Positions 32,469 through 40,820 of a stretch of DNA of 64,000 bases are shown piece by piece; the first letter of the stretch is position 1, and every line of letters begins with the position of its first letter. The stretch lies in contig NZ_VSEY01000010.1 in the NCBI RefSeq assembly GCF_008086045.1, positions 246,988-310,987 of the forward strand, given 5' to 3'. Under the pieces are notes generated by a model. The model did no database searches and was not told the DNA's origin. It was given only the letters and a program-made list of their open reading frames with translations. Origin of the DNA: Nonomuraea sp. PA05 (GTDB lineage Bacteria > Actinomycetota > Actinomycetes > Streptosporangiales > Streptosporangiaceae). The position numbers were made by a program, and so were the translations under genes.

Positions 32469-33341
32469 GACCTTGGCGGCAGCGGGCCGGCGGGAGCCGT
32501 ACAGCACCCCCAGCACGACCACCACGCACCCGGCGAGCTGCAACACCGACGGCCGCTCGCCGAGCGCCACCGTGGAGATCGCCACGGTGGACATGGGCTG
32601 CACGAGCAGCAGCAGCGACGTGAGCGCGGCGGGCTGGCGCGGCAGCGTGTACGTGATCAGCGTCCACCCCAGCACCTGCGGCCCCAGCGCGAGCACCAGC
32701 AGCCACCCGTGCGCCGGCCAGCTCGGCACGAACTCCGCTCCCCCGAACAACGGGCTGAGCAGAGCGATCGCCACCGTCGCCACCACCGTCGCGTGCGCCA
32801 GCGGCCCGGCCGCCCTGTCGGACCCGCCCTTGAGCAGCAGCAGATAGGCCGCGTACGACAGCGAGGTCGCCACCCCGGCGGCCACCCCCAGCAACGGATC
32901 GCTGCCGTAGGCGGCGCTGTCGAAGACCCCGGAGATCAGCACGACCCCCGCGAACACCACCGGCGTCCCCGCCATCAACGGCGTGGACGGCCGCTCCCCG
33001 AACAACGCCCACGCGGCGAACGCCACGATGAACACCTGCAGATTCCCCAGCACCGTCGCCAGCCCGGCGCCCACGTAGTCGATCGCGTGATGCCAGAACA
33101 GCAGGTCGAGCGAGAACACCGCCCCGGCGCCCCACGACATCAGCACCGCCCTGCGCGGCAGCGGCCCGAGCCGCCGCCGCTCCAGCCAGGCCAGCAGCAG
33201 CATGGGCGGCACCGCGTACGCGCACCGGAACAACGCCGAGGTCGCGGGCGATACACCTGATAACCGAACGAGGGGAGCGGAGGTGGAGATGACGAGCGCA
33301 CCGATGATCGCGATCAGCACGATACGGCGATGTGCACTCAC
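32448..33341 (-). CDS. EamA/DMT-superfamily transporter
   Basis: A ten-helix drug/metabolite transporter (297 residues) built of two EamA repeats, probably exporting a small metabolite. Visible parts are ALVISTSAPLVRLSGVSPATSALFRCAYA, DLLFWHHAIDYVGAGLATVLGNLQVFIVA and, in the second repeat, LGPQVLGWTLITYTLPRQPAALTSLLLLVQP followed by LGERPS; these spans are quoted only to locate helices. The GTG at 33341 has a GGGGGG ribosome site. A CGNR regulator-like gene is divergent 71 bases away and may control it. Substrate unknown. Confidence 0.85.
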   Translation of the reverse strand: MSAHRRIVLIAIIGALVISTSAPLVRLSGVSPATSALFRCAYAVPPMLLLAWLERRRLGPLPRRAVLMSWGAGAVFSLDLLFWHHAIDYVGAGLATVLGNLQVFIVAFAAWALFGERPSTPLMAGTPVVFAGVVLISGVFDSAAYGSDPLLGVAAGVATSLSYAAYLLLLKGGSDRAAGPLAHATVVATVAIALLSPLFGGAEFVPSWPAHGWLLVLALGPQVLGWTLITYTLPRQPAALTSLLLLVQPMSTVAISTVALGERPSVLQLAGCVVVVLGVLYGSRRPAAAKVPVQVDG

Positions 33342-33412
33342 GGAAACCCCCCGAACCCCGTACAGGAGATACGCTGCGACCACGCTAGAACCCGGCCCGG
33401 ACAGGAGTCAAC

Positions 33413-33961
33413 ATGCCGTTTGGCCATGACATGGTGCATTCGCTGGCCACCGTTGTCGAACTGGTCAACACCTCGCCGTCCACCGGCGGCGACGAAGGCC
33501 TGTCCGGCCTGGCCGAGCTGCAAGCGTTCGTCGAGTCCCGCAAGGTCAGCGGCGTCGGCAAACTCACCGCCCGCGACCTGGGCCAGGTCCGCATGGTGCG
33601 CGAGGCCTTCCACCGCGTCTTCACCGCCCCCGACCAGCCCACAGCCGTCCGCACCCTCAACGCGCTCCTGTCCGAGACCCGCATCACCCCGCGCCTCACG
33701 GAGCACGACGGCCACCCGCTGCACGTCCACTACTTCGCCGCCGACGCCACCCTCGCCGAGCACGTCGCGGCCGACTGCGGCGTCGCCCTGGCCCACCTGC
33801 TCGTCGAAGGCGAGGTGGAACGCCTGCGCACCTGCTCGGCGCCCGACTGTGACCGGGTGTTCGTGGATGAGTCGCGTAATCGGTCGCGCGTGTATTGCGA
33901 CAGCCGGACGTGCGGCAACCGCATGCACGTGGCCGCCTACCGCGCCCGGCGGCGAGCCTGA
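33413..33961 (+). CDS. CGNR zinc-finger/ABATE-domain protein
   Basis: A 182-residue protein with an N-terminal helical ABATE domain (MVHSLATVVELVNTSPS ... LTARDLGQVRMVREAFHRVF) and a C-terminal CGNR zinc finger: RTCSAPDCDRVFVDESRNRSRVYCDSRTCGNRMHVAAYR, with Cys pairs CSAPDC and CDSRTC. The family is taken to be DNA-binding and stress-related, with little direct evidence. Divergent orientation from the EamA exporter is the commonest arrangement for a local regulator. Confidence 0.85.
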   Translation: MPFGHDMVHSLATVVELVNTSPSTGGDEGLSGLAELQAFVESRKVSGVGKLTARDLGQVRMVREAFHRVFTAPDQPTAVRTLNALLSETRITPRLTEHDGHPLHVHYFAADATLAEHVAADCGVALAHLLVEGEVERLRTCSAPDCDRVFVDESRNRSRVYCDSRTCGNRMHVAAYRARRRA

Positions 33962-33977
33962 CCCGGGGCTGAGTGCG

Positions 33978-34496
33978 ATGAATCAGCGTGGGCCGGACCA
34001 GAACACCTTGCGAGCCGCCGCACAGGACGCCCGCAGAGCAGAAGTCGAGCTGGACAACGCACACGCCTGGCTGGAAACGGCGCTGCAGGGCCCGATGGAC
34101 CCGCTCGGAGCCGAGGCATGGGTCTTCGACGAAACCTTCCAGCACGTGCTCCTGGTCAAGCACCGCCAGCGCGGCTGGGTGCCACCGGGCGGCCGGGTAG
34201 AGCCCGGCGAGAGCCCGCGAGAGGCCGCCCGCCGCGAACTACTCGAGGAGACGGGCATCTCCGTCGATCTGCTGGACGCTCCGGCGGCGGTCACGGTCCG
34301 CTCCTACCACCCCGATTTGAGCCTCACGCTCGGCTTGTCCTACGGGGCCGTCGTGCACCGGCCGGTGCGGCTCGTGGAGGAGAGCGGTCAGCCTGTGGCC
34401 TGGGTCCCTCTCACGGAGGACTGGGAGGGCGCCTTTCCCCAAGATCGGCCGCACATCCGCGCGTACGCGAGACGGCTGTCCCACCGGGCGGAGTAG
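33978..34496 (+). CDS. Nudix hydrolase
   Basis: A 172-residue hydrolase of nucleoside diphosphate-linked compounds. An N-terminal helical extension of about 45 residues precedes the Nudix fold. The 23-residue Nudix box lies near residues 74-96: GG-R-V-E-PGES followed by REAARRELLEETG, with all catalytic Glu residues. Homologues include house-cleaning enzymes such as MutT, but the substrate is not predictable. It starts at ATG 33978, 16 bases after the CGNR gene stop, so the two may be co-transcribed. Confidence 0.88.
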   Translation: MNQRGPDQNTLRAAAQDARRAEVELDNAHAWLETALQGPMDPLGAEAWVFDETFQHVLLVKHRQRGWVPPGGRVEPGESPREAARRELLEETGISVDLLDAPAAVTVRSYHPDLSLTLGLSYGAVVHRPVRLVEESGQPVAWVPLTEDWEGAFPQDRPHIRAYARRLSHRAE

Positions 34497-34570
34497 CTCG
34501 CGGTGGAACCGCACGGTCATGAAGAGATCCCCGCACCCCTCCGGACGCGACCTCGGCGGTGCACGGCCCG

Positions 34571-35755
34571 TCAGAAGGCGAGCCGCTGCTTGACCATGGT
34601 GGGCAGACGCGAATGCCCCCTCATGGGGCTGGCCGCCCAGGACGCCGCCCCCAGGTCGACTTCGTAGTCAGCCTCGACCACCCGCACCAGCTCCCGCAGC
34701 ACGGTCGTGGCCTCCAGCCGAGCCAGCGAAGCCCCCAAGCAGAAATGATGCCCCAGCCCGAAGGCCAGGGCACGGCCGGTGTCCCTGCTCAGGTCGTAAC
34801 GGTCGGCGTCAGGGAAGACGCGCTCGTCGCGGTTGGCCGCGCCGACCAGCAGGAGGATGCGCGCGCCGGCGGGCACGACGACGCCGTGCAGGGTTGTGGG
34901 CCGGGTGACGCGCCGGGCGACGTACTGTGCCGGCCCTTCGTAGCGGAGGGTCTCCTCCACCCAGGCGCTGACGTCGGTTTCGCCGGCCCAGACGCGTCGG
35001 CGTTGCTCGGGGTGCTGCCAGGCGCATCGCCAGGCGGTGCTCAGCAGCTTGCTGGTGGTCTCGTTCCCGGCGATGCCGAGCAGGATGAGGGTGGCGACGA
35101 TGTCCTGGTCCGCGAGTCGTTCGCCGTCGGCTTCCGCGTGCAGCAGCGCGGTGACCAGGTCGTCGCGGGGTCGCGCGCGGCGTTCGGCGATCAAGGCGGC
35201 GTAGTAGGCGGCCATGTCGGCGGTGGCCTGGCTCATGGCGGGGGTGGTGTGGCCGTCCGGGTCGTCGCGGGTCATGATCTGCCGGCTGAGCCGCTGCAGC
35301 AGGGGCCGGTCCGGTAAGGGGACTCCGATGAGTTCGGAGATGACGTCGACGGGGATGGCAGCGGCGAGGTCAGTGAAGTCGAACGGGCCGCCGTGGTCCA
35401 GCAGGGGGCGGAGGTGGGTGTGAGTGAGACGGCGGATGTCAGGTTCGAGGCGGCGGACGGCGGCGGGGGTGAACCCCTGGGAGATCAGCCGGCGCCGGTG
35501 CGTGTGCCGGGGAGGGTCCATGGCGACGAAACCCGCCGTCCGGGCGGCGTCGGGGGCCCATTCCTCCAGGGCGGGCCCGTGGTCGGAGGAGAAGCCCGCA
35601 GGGTCGCGCCAGGCGGCGGAGACGTCGGCGTGCCGGGAGACGGCCCAGAAGTCGAGCTCGTCGTTGCGGTAGACGGGTCGTTCGTCGCGCAGCCGCCGGT
35701 AGGCCGGGAACGGGTCGCGGTGCGAGGCGGGGTCGTTGGGGTTGTAGGTGATCAT
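34571..35755 (-). CDS. Cytochrome P450
   Basis: A soluble bacterial P450 monooxygenase (394 residues). Signatures are the I-helix oxygen-activation motif GIAGNETTSKLL, the ExxR pair EETLRYE, and the haem loop FGLGHHFCLGASLARLE with the thiolate Cys. The N-terminus ITYNPNDPASHRDPFPAYRRL is typical of class I actinobacterial members. I chose ATG 35755 (GGAGAGG upstream) over ATG 35776. The gene lies 25 bases downstream of a flavin/F420-binding oxidase-like gene and is probably co-transcribed. No ferredoxin gene is adjacent. Substrate unknown. Confidence 0.92.
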   Translation of the reverse strand: MITYNPNDPASHRDPFPAYRRLRDERPVYRNDELDFWAVSRHADVSAAWRDPAGFSSDHGPALEEWAPDAARTAGFVAMDPPRHTHRRRLISQGFTPAAVRRLEPDIRRLTHTHLRPLLDHGGPFDFTDLAAAIPVDVISELIGVPLPDRPLLQRLSRQIMTRDDPDGHTTPAMSQATADMAAYYAALIAERRARPRDDLVTALLHAEADGERLADQDIVATLILLGIAGNETTSKLLSTAWRCAWQHPEQRRRVWAGETDVSAWVEETLRYEGPAQYVARRVTRPTTLHGVVVPAGARILLLVGAANRDERVFPDADRYDLSRDTGRALAFGLGHHFCLGASLARLEATTVLRELVRVVEADYEVDLGAASWAASPMRGHSRLPTMVKQRLAF

Positions 35756-35780
35756 CGCGTCGTCGTCCTCTCCCATGCCG

Positions 35781-36266
35781 TCATCCCAGTCCTCCCAGGT
35801 CCACGACGAGCCGCGAGTCGACCCCCTTGCCATGGACCGGGTCACTCCCCCGGATGTGCACGGAATGCTCCGTGACCCGCGCCCGATACAGCCGCAGCTC
35901 CGCCGGCGGCCGCAACTCCTCGGCGGGGAACGGCTCCTGCTCGGGGAACCTGGCCCGGCAGGCCGTCTCCACGTGCCGGTCGAGCTCTTCGTCCGGAACC
36001 CGGGCAGCGGTGGCCAGCAGGTAGACGGCCTGAGCCCCGCCGCCCACCGGCACACCGGAGTCGAAGATCACGACGCTGATCTCGGGCCGTTCGGCGATGT
36101 TGCGCGAGTGGTGCGACGCCGGCGAGGAGATCCAGAACATGGTGTCGTAACCGTCGGGCGCGAAGTACACGGGCGACACGCGAGGCCGTCCGTCCGGGTC
36201 CACGGTGCCCAGGACCATGTACCGGTTGCTGTCGATGATGCTTCTGGCCATGTCGGCAAGCGTCAC
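35781..36266 (-). CDS. PPOX-class (pyridoxamine 5'-phosphate oxidase-like) flavin/F420 protein
   Basis: A 161-residue split-barrel flavoprotein-like protein: RYMVLGTVDPDGRPRVSPVYFAPDGYDTMFWISSPASHHSRNI is the typical FMN/F420-binding first half, cited here for its landmarks VDPDGRPRVSPVYF and SPASHHSRNI. Family members reduce or oxidise small substrates with FMN or F420. It lies directly upstream of the P450 gene on the same strand, so a linked redox role is plausible but unproven. Confidence 0.85.
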   Translation of the reverse strand: MTLADMARSIIDSNRYMVLGTVDPDGRPRVSPVYFAPDGYDTMFWISSPASHHSRNIAERPEISVVIFDSGVPVGGGAQAVYLLATAARVPDEELDRHVETACRARFPEQEPFPAEELRPPAELRLYRARVTEHSVHIRGSDPVHGKGVDSRLVVDLGGLG

Positions 36267-36338
36267 GAGGCCTCCCGGCCGGTGCGGGTCTCTTCCGAGC
36301 CCATCCTGTACGCAGCCTCGATCCCCCGCCAGCCCCTC

Positions 36339-37934
36339 TCAGACGCCGAAGTCCCGACGGCGCAGGGCGAGCAGCCCGCCGGCCGTGAGCAGGGCCGTGA
36401 CGGCGAGCAGACCCACCGTAGGGACGAGCTGGAAGGCGGGCTCGATCATCGCATTCCCGACATAGTGGAACGGCTCCACCGGACTACCGCCCCACATCCC
36501 GTACAGCGGCCCGGCGACCTGCCCCAACCCGGTGGTGAGGATCCAGGCAAGCCACCCCACCACCACCGCAGCCCTCGGCGCCAGCCCATAAGCCAGCACG
36601 CACACACCCCCCACGCACCAGGCCGCGGGAACGGTGCTGAGCGCCCCGGCCACGAAGGCGGGCAGGTCGGTGACGAGGGAGCCGACGGTCAGGGAGTAGA
36701 TCAGGCCGAAGACAGCGCCGGCCACGGCCATGAGCCCGGCCGTGCCGAGGGCGGTGACGAGGAGGTGCCCGGCGGCCCAGCGCAGGCGGGTCAGCGGGGT
36801 CGCCTGGAGGGGTTCGGCGCGGCCGGAGGTCTCCTCGGAGCGCAGCCGCAGCGTCATGAGCGCCGGGTAGAGGGCGACGGCGTAGGCGAGGATGAGGACG
36901 AGGTACCAGACGTAGCCGCTGAGCATCGACGCGCCCGCGGGAACGCCGAGGAACCGCGAGATGTTGCCGACGATGACGCTCGGCCGGGAGACCAGGTCCC
37001 GGGCCAGCGGGCTGAGGGCGCCCGCGAAGACGGAGAACACCGCGACGCCTGCCGCCCATCTGATCAGGAGCCCCCGGTGCAGCCGCCAGGCCAGGCTGAC
37101 CGGGCCGCGCAGCGAGGGGGCCGAGTCGCGGCCGGCGCGTTCGGGGAGGAGGCCGGCGCCGAGGTCGCGGTGGGCGAGCAGCCGGTACGCGGCCACGTAC
37201 AGGAGCGCCGCGACCAGAGCCAGGACGGCGGCCAGCCACCAGCGCTGGTCCTGGTACGGCGCCACCAGGTGACCCCAGCCCACCGGCGACAGGTACTTCA
37301 GCCACGGCAGCCCCGTCGCGTCGCCCGCGAAGCGCAGCACGTAGGCGGCGCCCAGGATGGTGAGGCTGATGGCGGTGGCGGTGTGGGCGTTGCGGGCGAG
37401 CTGGGCGGCGACGGCCGCGATGCCGCCGAACAGCCAGCCGACGACGGTGATGGCGGCGCCGTACGCGAGAGACCCGGCCGGTTCGAGGCCGACGGCGATG
37501 AGCGCGACGGCGGTGAGGAGGCCGGCGGCGAGGCTGATGCCGCCTGCGACGAGCGTGGCGGCGGTGAGCGGGGCGTGCCGGGCGACCGTCCCCGCCAGGA
37601 CCAGCTCGCTGCGGCCCGCGTCCTCCTCGCGGCGGGTGTGGCGGATGACGGACATGACGGCGGCGAACGCGCCGGCCACGTAGAGGAAGCCGCCGCTGCG
37701 CCAGGTGGCGAGCACCTCCAGGCGCGGTTCGACGACGCCGCCGCCGAGGGCGTGCAGGAAGGCGCTGCGCTCGATGACCTGGAGGTAGGTGACCTTCAGC
37801 TCGTACGTGCCCATGTTCCTGTTGATGTAGGCGACCATCGTCAGGGCCATGGACACGATCAGCAGGATCCACCAGGGGGCGATGCCTCGTTCGCGGCGCA
37901 GGGCGAGGCGGGCGAGGGTGCCGGTGCCGTTCAC
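36339..37934 (-). CDS. ABC-2-type exporter permease (polyketide-antibiotic exporter-like), orphan
   Basis: A 531-residue membrane protein with about twelve hydrophobic segments in two similar halves. It resembles the large permeases of actinobacterial polyketide or antibiotic exporters (TLARLALRRERGIAPWWILL, RREEDAGRSELVLAGTVAR, YLSPVGWGHLVAPYQDQRWW, SEETSGRAEPLQATPLTRLRW). Such permeases need an ATPase that is normally the gene next door; none is present here. A 40-bp dyad centred 75 bases upstream of the ATG suggests control by a TetR-like repressor encoded elsewhere. Confidence 0.85.
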   Translation of the reverse strand: MNGTGTLARLALRRERGIAPWWILLIVSMALTMVAYINRNMGTYELKVTYLQVIERSAFLHALGGGVVEPRLEVLATWRSGGFLYVAGAFAAVMSVIRHTRREEDAGRSELVLAGTVARHAPLTAATLVAGGISLAAGLLTAVALIAVGLEPAGSLAYGAAITVVGWLFGGIAAVAAQLARNAHTATAISLTILGAAYVLRFAGDATGLPWLKYLSPVGWGHLVAPYQDQRWWLAAVLALVAALLYVAAYRLLAHRDLGAGLLPERAGRDSAPSLRGPVSLAWRLHRGLLIRWAAGVAVFSVFAGALSPLARDLVSRPSVIVGNISRFLGVPAGASMLSGYVWYLVLILAYAVALYPALMTLRLRSEETSGRAEPLQATPLTRLRWAAGHLLVTALGTAGLMAVAGAVFGLIYSLTVGSLVTDLPAFVAGALSTVPAAWCVGGVCVLAYGLAPRAAVVVGWLAWILTTGLGQVAGPLYGMWGGSPVEPFHYVGNAMIEPAFQLVPTVGLLAVTALLTAGGLLALRRRDFGV

Positions 37935-37989
37935 GGGCTCTCCCGGCGGCGGTCGAGCGGTCCGTTCACCGCGACCAGCTCCTATTCAT

Positions 37990-38029
37990 GGGTATAGCCA
38001 ACTGTTCTTGTGAACAGAACGCTATACCC
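37990..38029. promoter_or_regulatory. 40-bp dyad operator upstream of the ABC permease
   Basis: Outer arms GGGTATAG (37990-37997) and CTATACCC (38022-38029), and inner arms CTGTTC (38002-38007) and GAACAG (38012-38017), share the same centre at 38009.5. This nested perfect symmetry is typical of an operator binding two dimers of a TetR-type repressor. Confidence 0.65.
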
Positions 38030-38059
38030 ACGTATAGTCGGCCGACAAGCGGTCACCCA

Positions 38060-38467
38060 TCAGGAGGCGTCGAGCGCTTCGGTGATCTTGCGGGCCATGT
38101 CCGCCACCGTGGGGCCGGGCTCGCCCTGGTGGGCGCGGGTGGCGGCCTCGACGGCGACGCGGACGGTGCGGTAGAAGTTGTCGGCCTCCGCCGGGTCCTG
38201 CTGCCTGAGCAGGCTCATGGACGCGGCCAGGGCCGGCAGCACCTGGTCGGCGAGCTGGGCGACGGACTTGCCGCCCAGGTCGATGTCCTTGGTCTTCGCG
38301 GCGAGCACGTGCCCGATCTGGCCGGTGGCGGAGGCCAGGGCGATGCTGCCCTCGGTGGCGGCCTTGTGCGGCTTGCCGGCGGCGTCGGCGGCGGCGATCA
38401 GCGAGACGGCGCCGTAGGCGGCGGTGCGGAGAGTGGCCTTGTGCTGGTCGGTGAGGGTGATCGACAT
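38060..38467 (-). CDS. Conserved-looking hypothetical protein, helical
   Basis: A 135-residue Ala-rich, mainly helical soluble protein (AAYGAVSLIAAADAAGKP, GKSVAQLADQVLPALAASMSLL, ADMARKITEALDAS). No signal peptide or membrane segment is seen. I do not recognise the family. A ribosome site (AAGGAAGG on the coding strand) precedes ATG 38467. It lies 30 bases downstream of the serine hydrolase gene on the same strand and is probably co-transcribed with it. Confidence 0.65.
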   Translation of the reverse strand: MSITLTDQHKATLRTAAYGAVSLIAAADAAGKPHKAATEGSIALASATGQIGHVLAAKTKDIDLGGKSVAQLADQVLPALAASMSLLRQQDPAEADNFYRTVRVAVEAATRAHQGEPGPTVADMARKITEALDAS

Positions 38468-38497
38468 GGCGGTGCCTTCCTTGGGACGTGGCGGAGG

Positions 38498-39718
38498 TCA
38501 GTTGTCGAGGGACTGGTAGACGGTCGTCCAGAAGTCGTTCATCAGGTGGGCCGGGTTCGGCACGGAGTAGCCGAGCTGGCAGAGCAGGATGCCGCTGAGC
38601 CCGTTGACCGGGTCGGCGTAGGCGGAGGTGCCGCTGCCGCCGTCCCAGCCGAACTGGCCGACGGGGGCGTAGTCGCCGCGATAGGTGCGCACCGCCATGC
38701 CGAGGCCCCAGCCGCCCTGCTGGCCCTGGCCGAAGGAGATGTGCACGTTGTTGCGGGCCAGCTCTGTGCGGGGGGCGTTCTGCTCAGGGGTGAGCCGGTT
38801 GGTGGTCATCAGCTCGACGACCGGCCTCGACAGGATCCGCCTGCCGTTGTGCACGCCGCCGTTGAGCAGCATCTGGAAGTAGGCGTGGTAGTCGTCGGCG
38901 GTGGACACCAGCCCGCCGCCGCCACCCTGGAACGCGGGCGGGGTGCTCCAGCGGCCGCCCTTGGCCTCGTCCCAGACCAGGAACTCGCCGGTGGCCGGGT
39001 CGGGGGCGTACAGGGTGGGCAGCCGGTCGATCTTCTCGGCGGGGACGTGGAAGCCGGTGTCCTTCATGCCGAGCGGCTCGAAGATCCGCTCACGCAGGAA
39101 GCCCTCGAACGACTGGCCGGTCACCCGGGAGACCAGCACGCCGGTCAGGTCGCTGCCGAGGTGGTACTGCCACTGCTCGCCCGGCTGGTACATCAGCGGC
39201 AGCTCGCCGAGGCGGCGCATCCACTCGTCCTGCTCGGGCACCTCGACCGGCAGGTTGGGGGTCAGGCCCTTCTCGAAGATGGCGTTCATGATCGGCCTGC
39301 CCAGCGCCGTGAAGTCCATGCCGAGGCCGAAGGTGCAGGTCAGCACGTCCCGGACGGTGATCGGGCGGCGGGCCGGCACCGTGTCGTCCAGCTCTGCGCC
39401 GGGGCTGGTGAGCACCTGGCGGTCGGCCAGCTCGGGCAGCCACGGGTCCACCACGTCGTCCAGCCGCAACCGGCACTCGTCCAGCAGCACCGCCGCCGCC
39501 GCGATCGACAGCGGCTTGGAGGTGGAGGCCATCCGGAAGATGGTGTCGCGCTGCATGGGCGCGCCGCCGTCGTGCCGCATCGTGCCGAGCGCCTCGACGT
39601 GCGTCTGGCCGTTGCGGCTGACCAGCGCGACCAGGCCCGGGATCTTCCCGGAGTCGACGTGCCTGGCGAGCACCTCACGCAGCCTGCGCAGCCCCGCGAC
39701 AGTGAAGCCGTTGCTCAT
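38498..39718 (-). CDS. Serine hydrolase, class C beta-lactamase/esterase family
   Basis: A 406-residue penicillin-binding-fold hydrolase. The nucleophile motif SxxK is STSK (FRMASTSKPLSIAAAA, near residue 66). The Tyr motif is in QWQYHLGSDLTGVL, and the third motif region is WDGGSGTSAYADP. No signal peptide is visible, so it is probably cytoplasmic, as for EstB-type esterases or acyl-transfer enzymes rather than a secreted beta-lactamase. The LysR regulator gene is divergent, 193 bases away. Confidence 0.9.
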   Translation of the reverse strand: MSNGFTVAGLRRLREVLARHVDSGKIPGLVALVSRNGQTHVEALGTMRHDGGAPMQRDTIFRMASTSKPLSIAAAAVLLDECRLRLDDVVDPWLPELADRQVLTSPGAELDDTVPARRPITVRDVLTCTFGLGMDFTALGRPIMNAIFEKGLTPNLPVEVPEQDEWMRRLGELPLMYQPGEQWQYHLGSDLTGVLVSRVTGQSFEGFLRERIFEPLGMKDTGFHVPAEKIDRLPTLYAPDPATGEFLVWDEAKGGRWSTPPAFQGGGGGLVSTADDYHAYFQMLLNGGVHNGRRILSRPVVELMTTNRLTPEQNAPRTELARNNVHISFGQGQQGGWGLGMAVRTYRGDYAPVGQFGWDGGSGTSAYADPVNGLSGILLCQLGYSVPNPAHLMNDFWTTVYQSLDN

Positions 39719-39911
39719 CAGAATCTCCTTGAACCGAAGTTGTGGTGTTCACCATCGCCGCTCGTCCTGATGCCGGGCCGTCGCCGTCCTGACATGGCGG
39801 CTGACGTGGGGGAGCGAGCGTCCGGCCACTAGGATCGGCGCGAACCACCAGCCAGAACAACGACAAAGTGCGCAAGGCTGCATTAACCGCTGGGTGAAGA
39901 AAGGGAGGACC

Positions 39912-40799
39912 GTGGAACTCCGCGACATCGAGATCTTCCTCACCCTGGCCGGGGAGCTGCACTTCGGCCGCACCGCCGAGCTGCTGCGCGTGAGCCCCGC
40001 CCGCATCACCCAGGCCATCAAGAAGCAGGAACGCCAGATCGGCGCCCCGCTGTTCGAACGCACCACCCGGACGGTCCGGCTGACCCCGCTCGGGCGGCAG
40101 CTGCGCGACGACCTCTCGCCCGTCCACGCCGGCCTCCAGGACGGGATCCGGCGCGCCAGGCTGGCCGCGCGGGGCGCCACGGCCGTGCTGCGCGTCGGCA
40201 TGATGTCCATCAACGCCCATGACCTGCGCCCGTACTGGGACACCTTCCGCGCCCGGCACCCCGGTTACCGGATGCAGGTGCAGCACGCCTCCTTCGTCGA
40301 CCCGTTCGCCGGGTTGCGCGGCGGCGACCTCGACGCGCTGATCTGCTGGCTGCCGGTCGAGGAGCCCGACCTGACGGTGGGGCCTGTCCTGTTCGCCGAC
40401 ACGCGGGTGCTGGCCGTGGCCGCCGACCACGAGCTGACCCGGCGCAGCTCCGTCTCGCTGGAGACGCTCGCCGACTTCCAGCACTCCGACGCCCCGTCCA
40501 GGCCCGACTACTGGGCGGAGGGGTTCGTCCCGTCCCACACCCGCTCGGGGCACCTGATCGAGCGCGGCCCCCTGGTCCGCAACGCCGAGGAGATCCTCAC
40601 CCTGGCCAGCGTCGGGGAGATCGTCAACCTCTTCCCCGCGCACATGCGGCGTTACTGGGCGCGGCCGGACATCGTCTACCTGCCCGTCCGGGACGTCGAG
40701 GCGCTCCGGTACGCCGTGGTGTGGCGCACCGAGGCCGAGAACGAGGTCATCCGGGCCTTCGCCCGAGTCGTCGCCGACCTCGGCCCCCTGTCCCTCTGA
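39912..40799 (+). CDS. LysR-family transcriptional regulator
   Basis: A 295-residue LysR regulator. The N-terminal winged HTH is VELRDIEIFLTLAGELHFGRTAELLRVSPARITQAIKKQE, noted by its ends ELRDIEIF and ITQAIKKQE. A periplasmic-binding-like effector domain follows (VLRVGMMSINAHDLRPYW, LDALICWLPVEEPDLTVGP). GTG 39912 was chosen because GGGAGG sits 3-4 bases upstream; ATG 39894 has no ribosome site. A possible -10 (TAGGAT, 39831-39836) lies upstream. It is divergent from the serine hydrolase gene, its likely target. Confidence 0.9.
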   Translation: MELRDIEIFLTLAGELHFGRTAELLRVSPARITQAIKKQERQIGAPLFERTTRTVRLTPLGRQLRDDLSPVHAGLQDGIRRARLAARGATAVLRVGMMSINAHDLRPYWDTFRARHPGYRMQVQHASFVDPFAGLRGGDLDALICWLPVEEPDLTVGPVLFADTRVLAVAADHELTRRSSVSLETLADFQHSDAPSRPDYWAEGFVPSHTRSGHLIERGPLVRNAEEILTLASVGEIVNLFPAHMRRYWARPDIVYLPVRDVEALRYAVVWRTEAENEVIRAFARVVADLGPLSL

Positions 40800-40820
40800 A
40801 CCACGCGCGCCAGGCGGGCG

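Noticed and set aside
32215..33225. A frame with an internal peptide repeat opposite zur and EamA
   Set aside because: The repeated peptide is only a by-product of the 52-bp DNA duplication; the frame has no other support.
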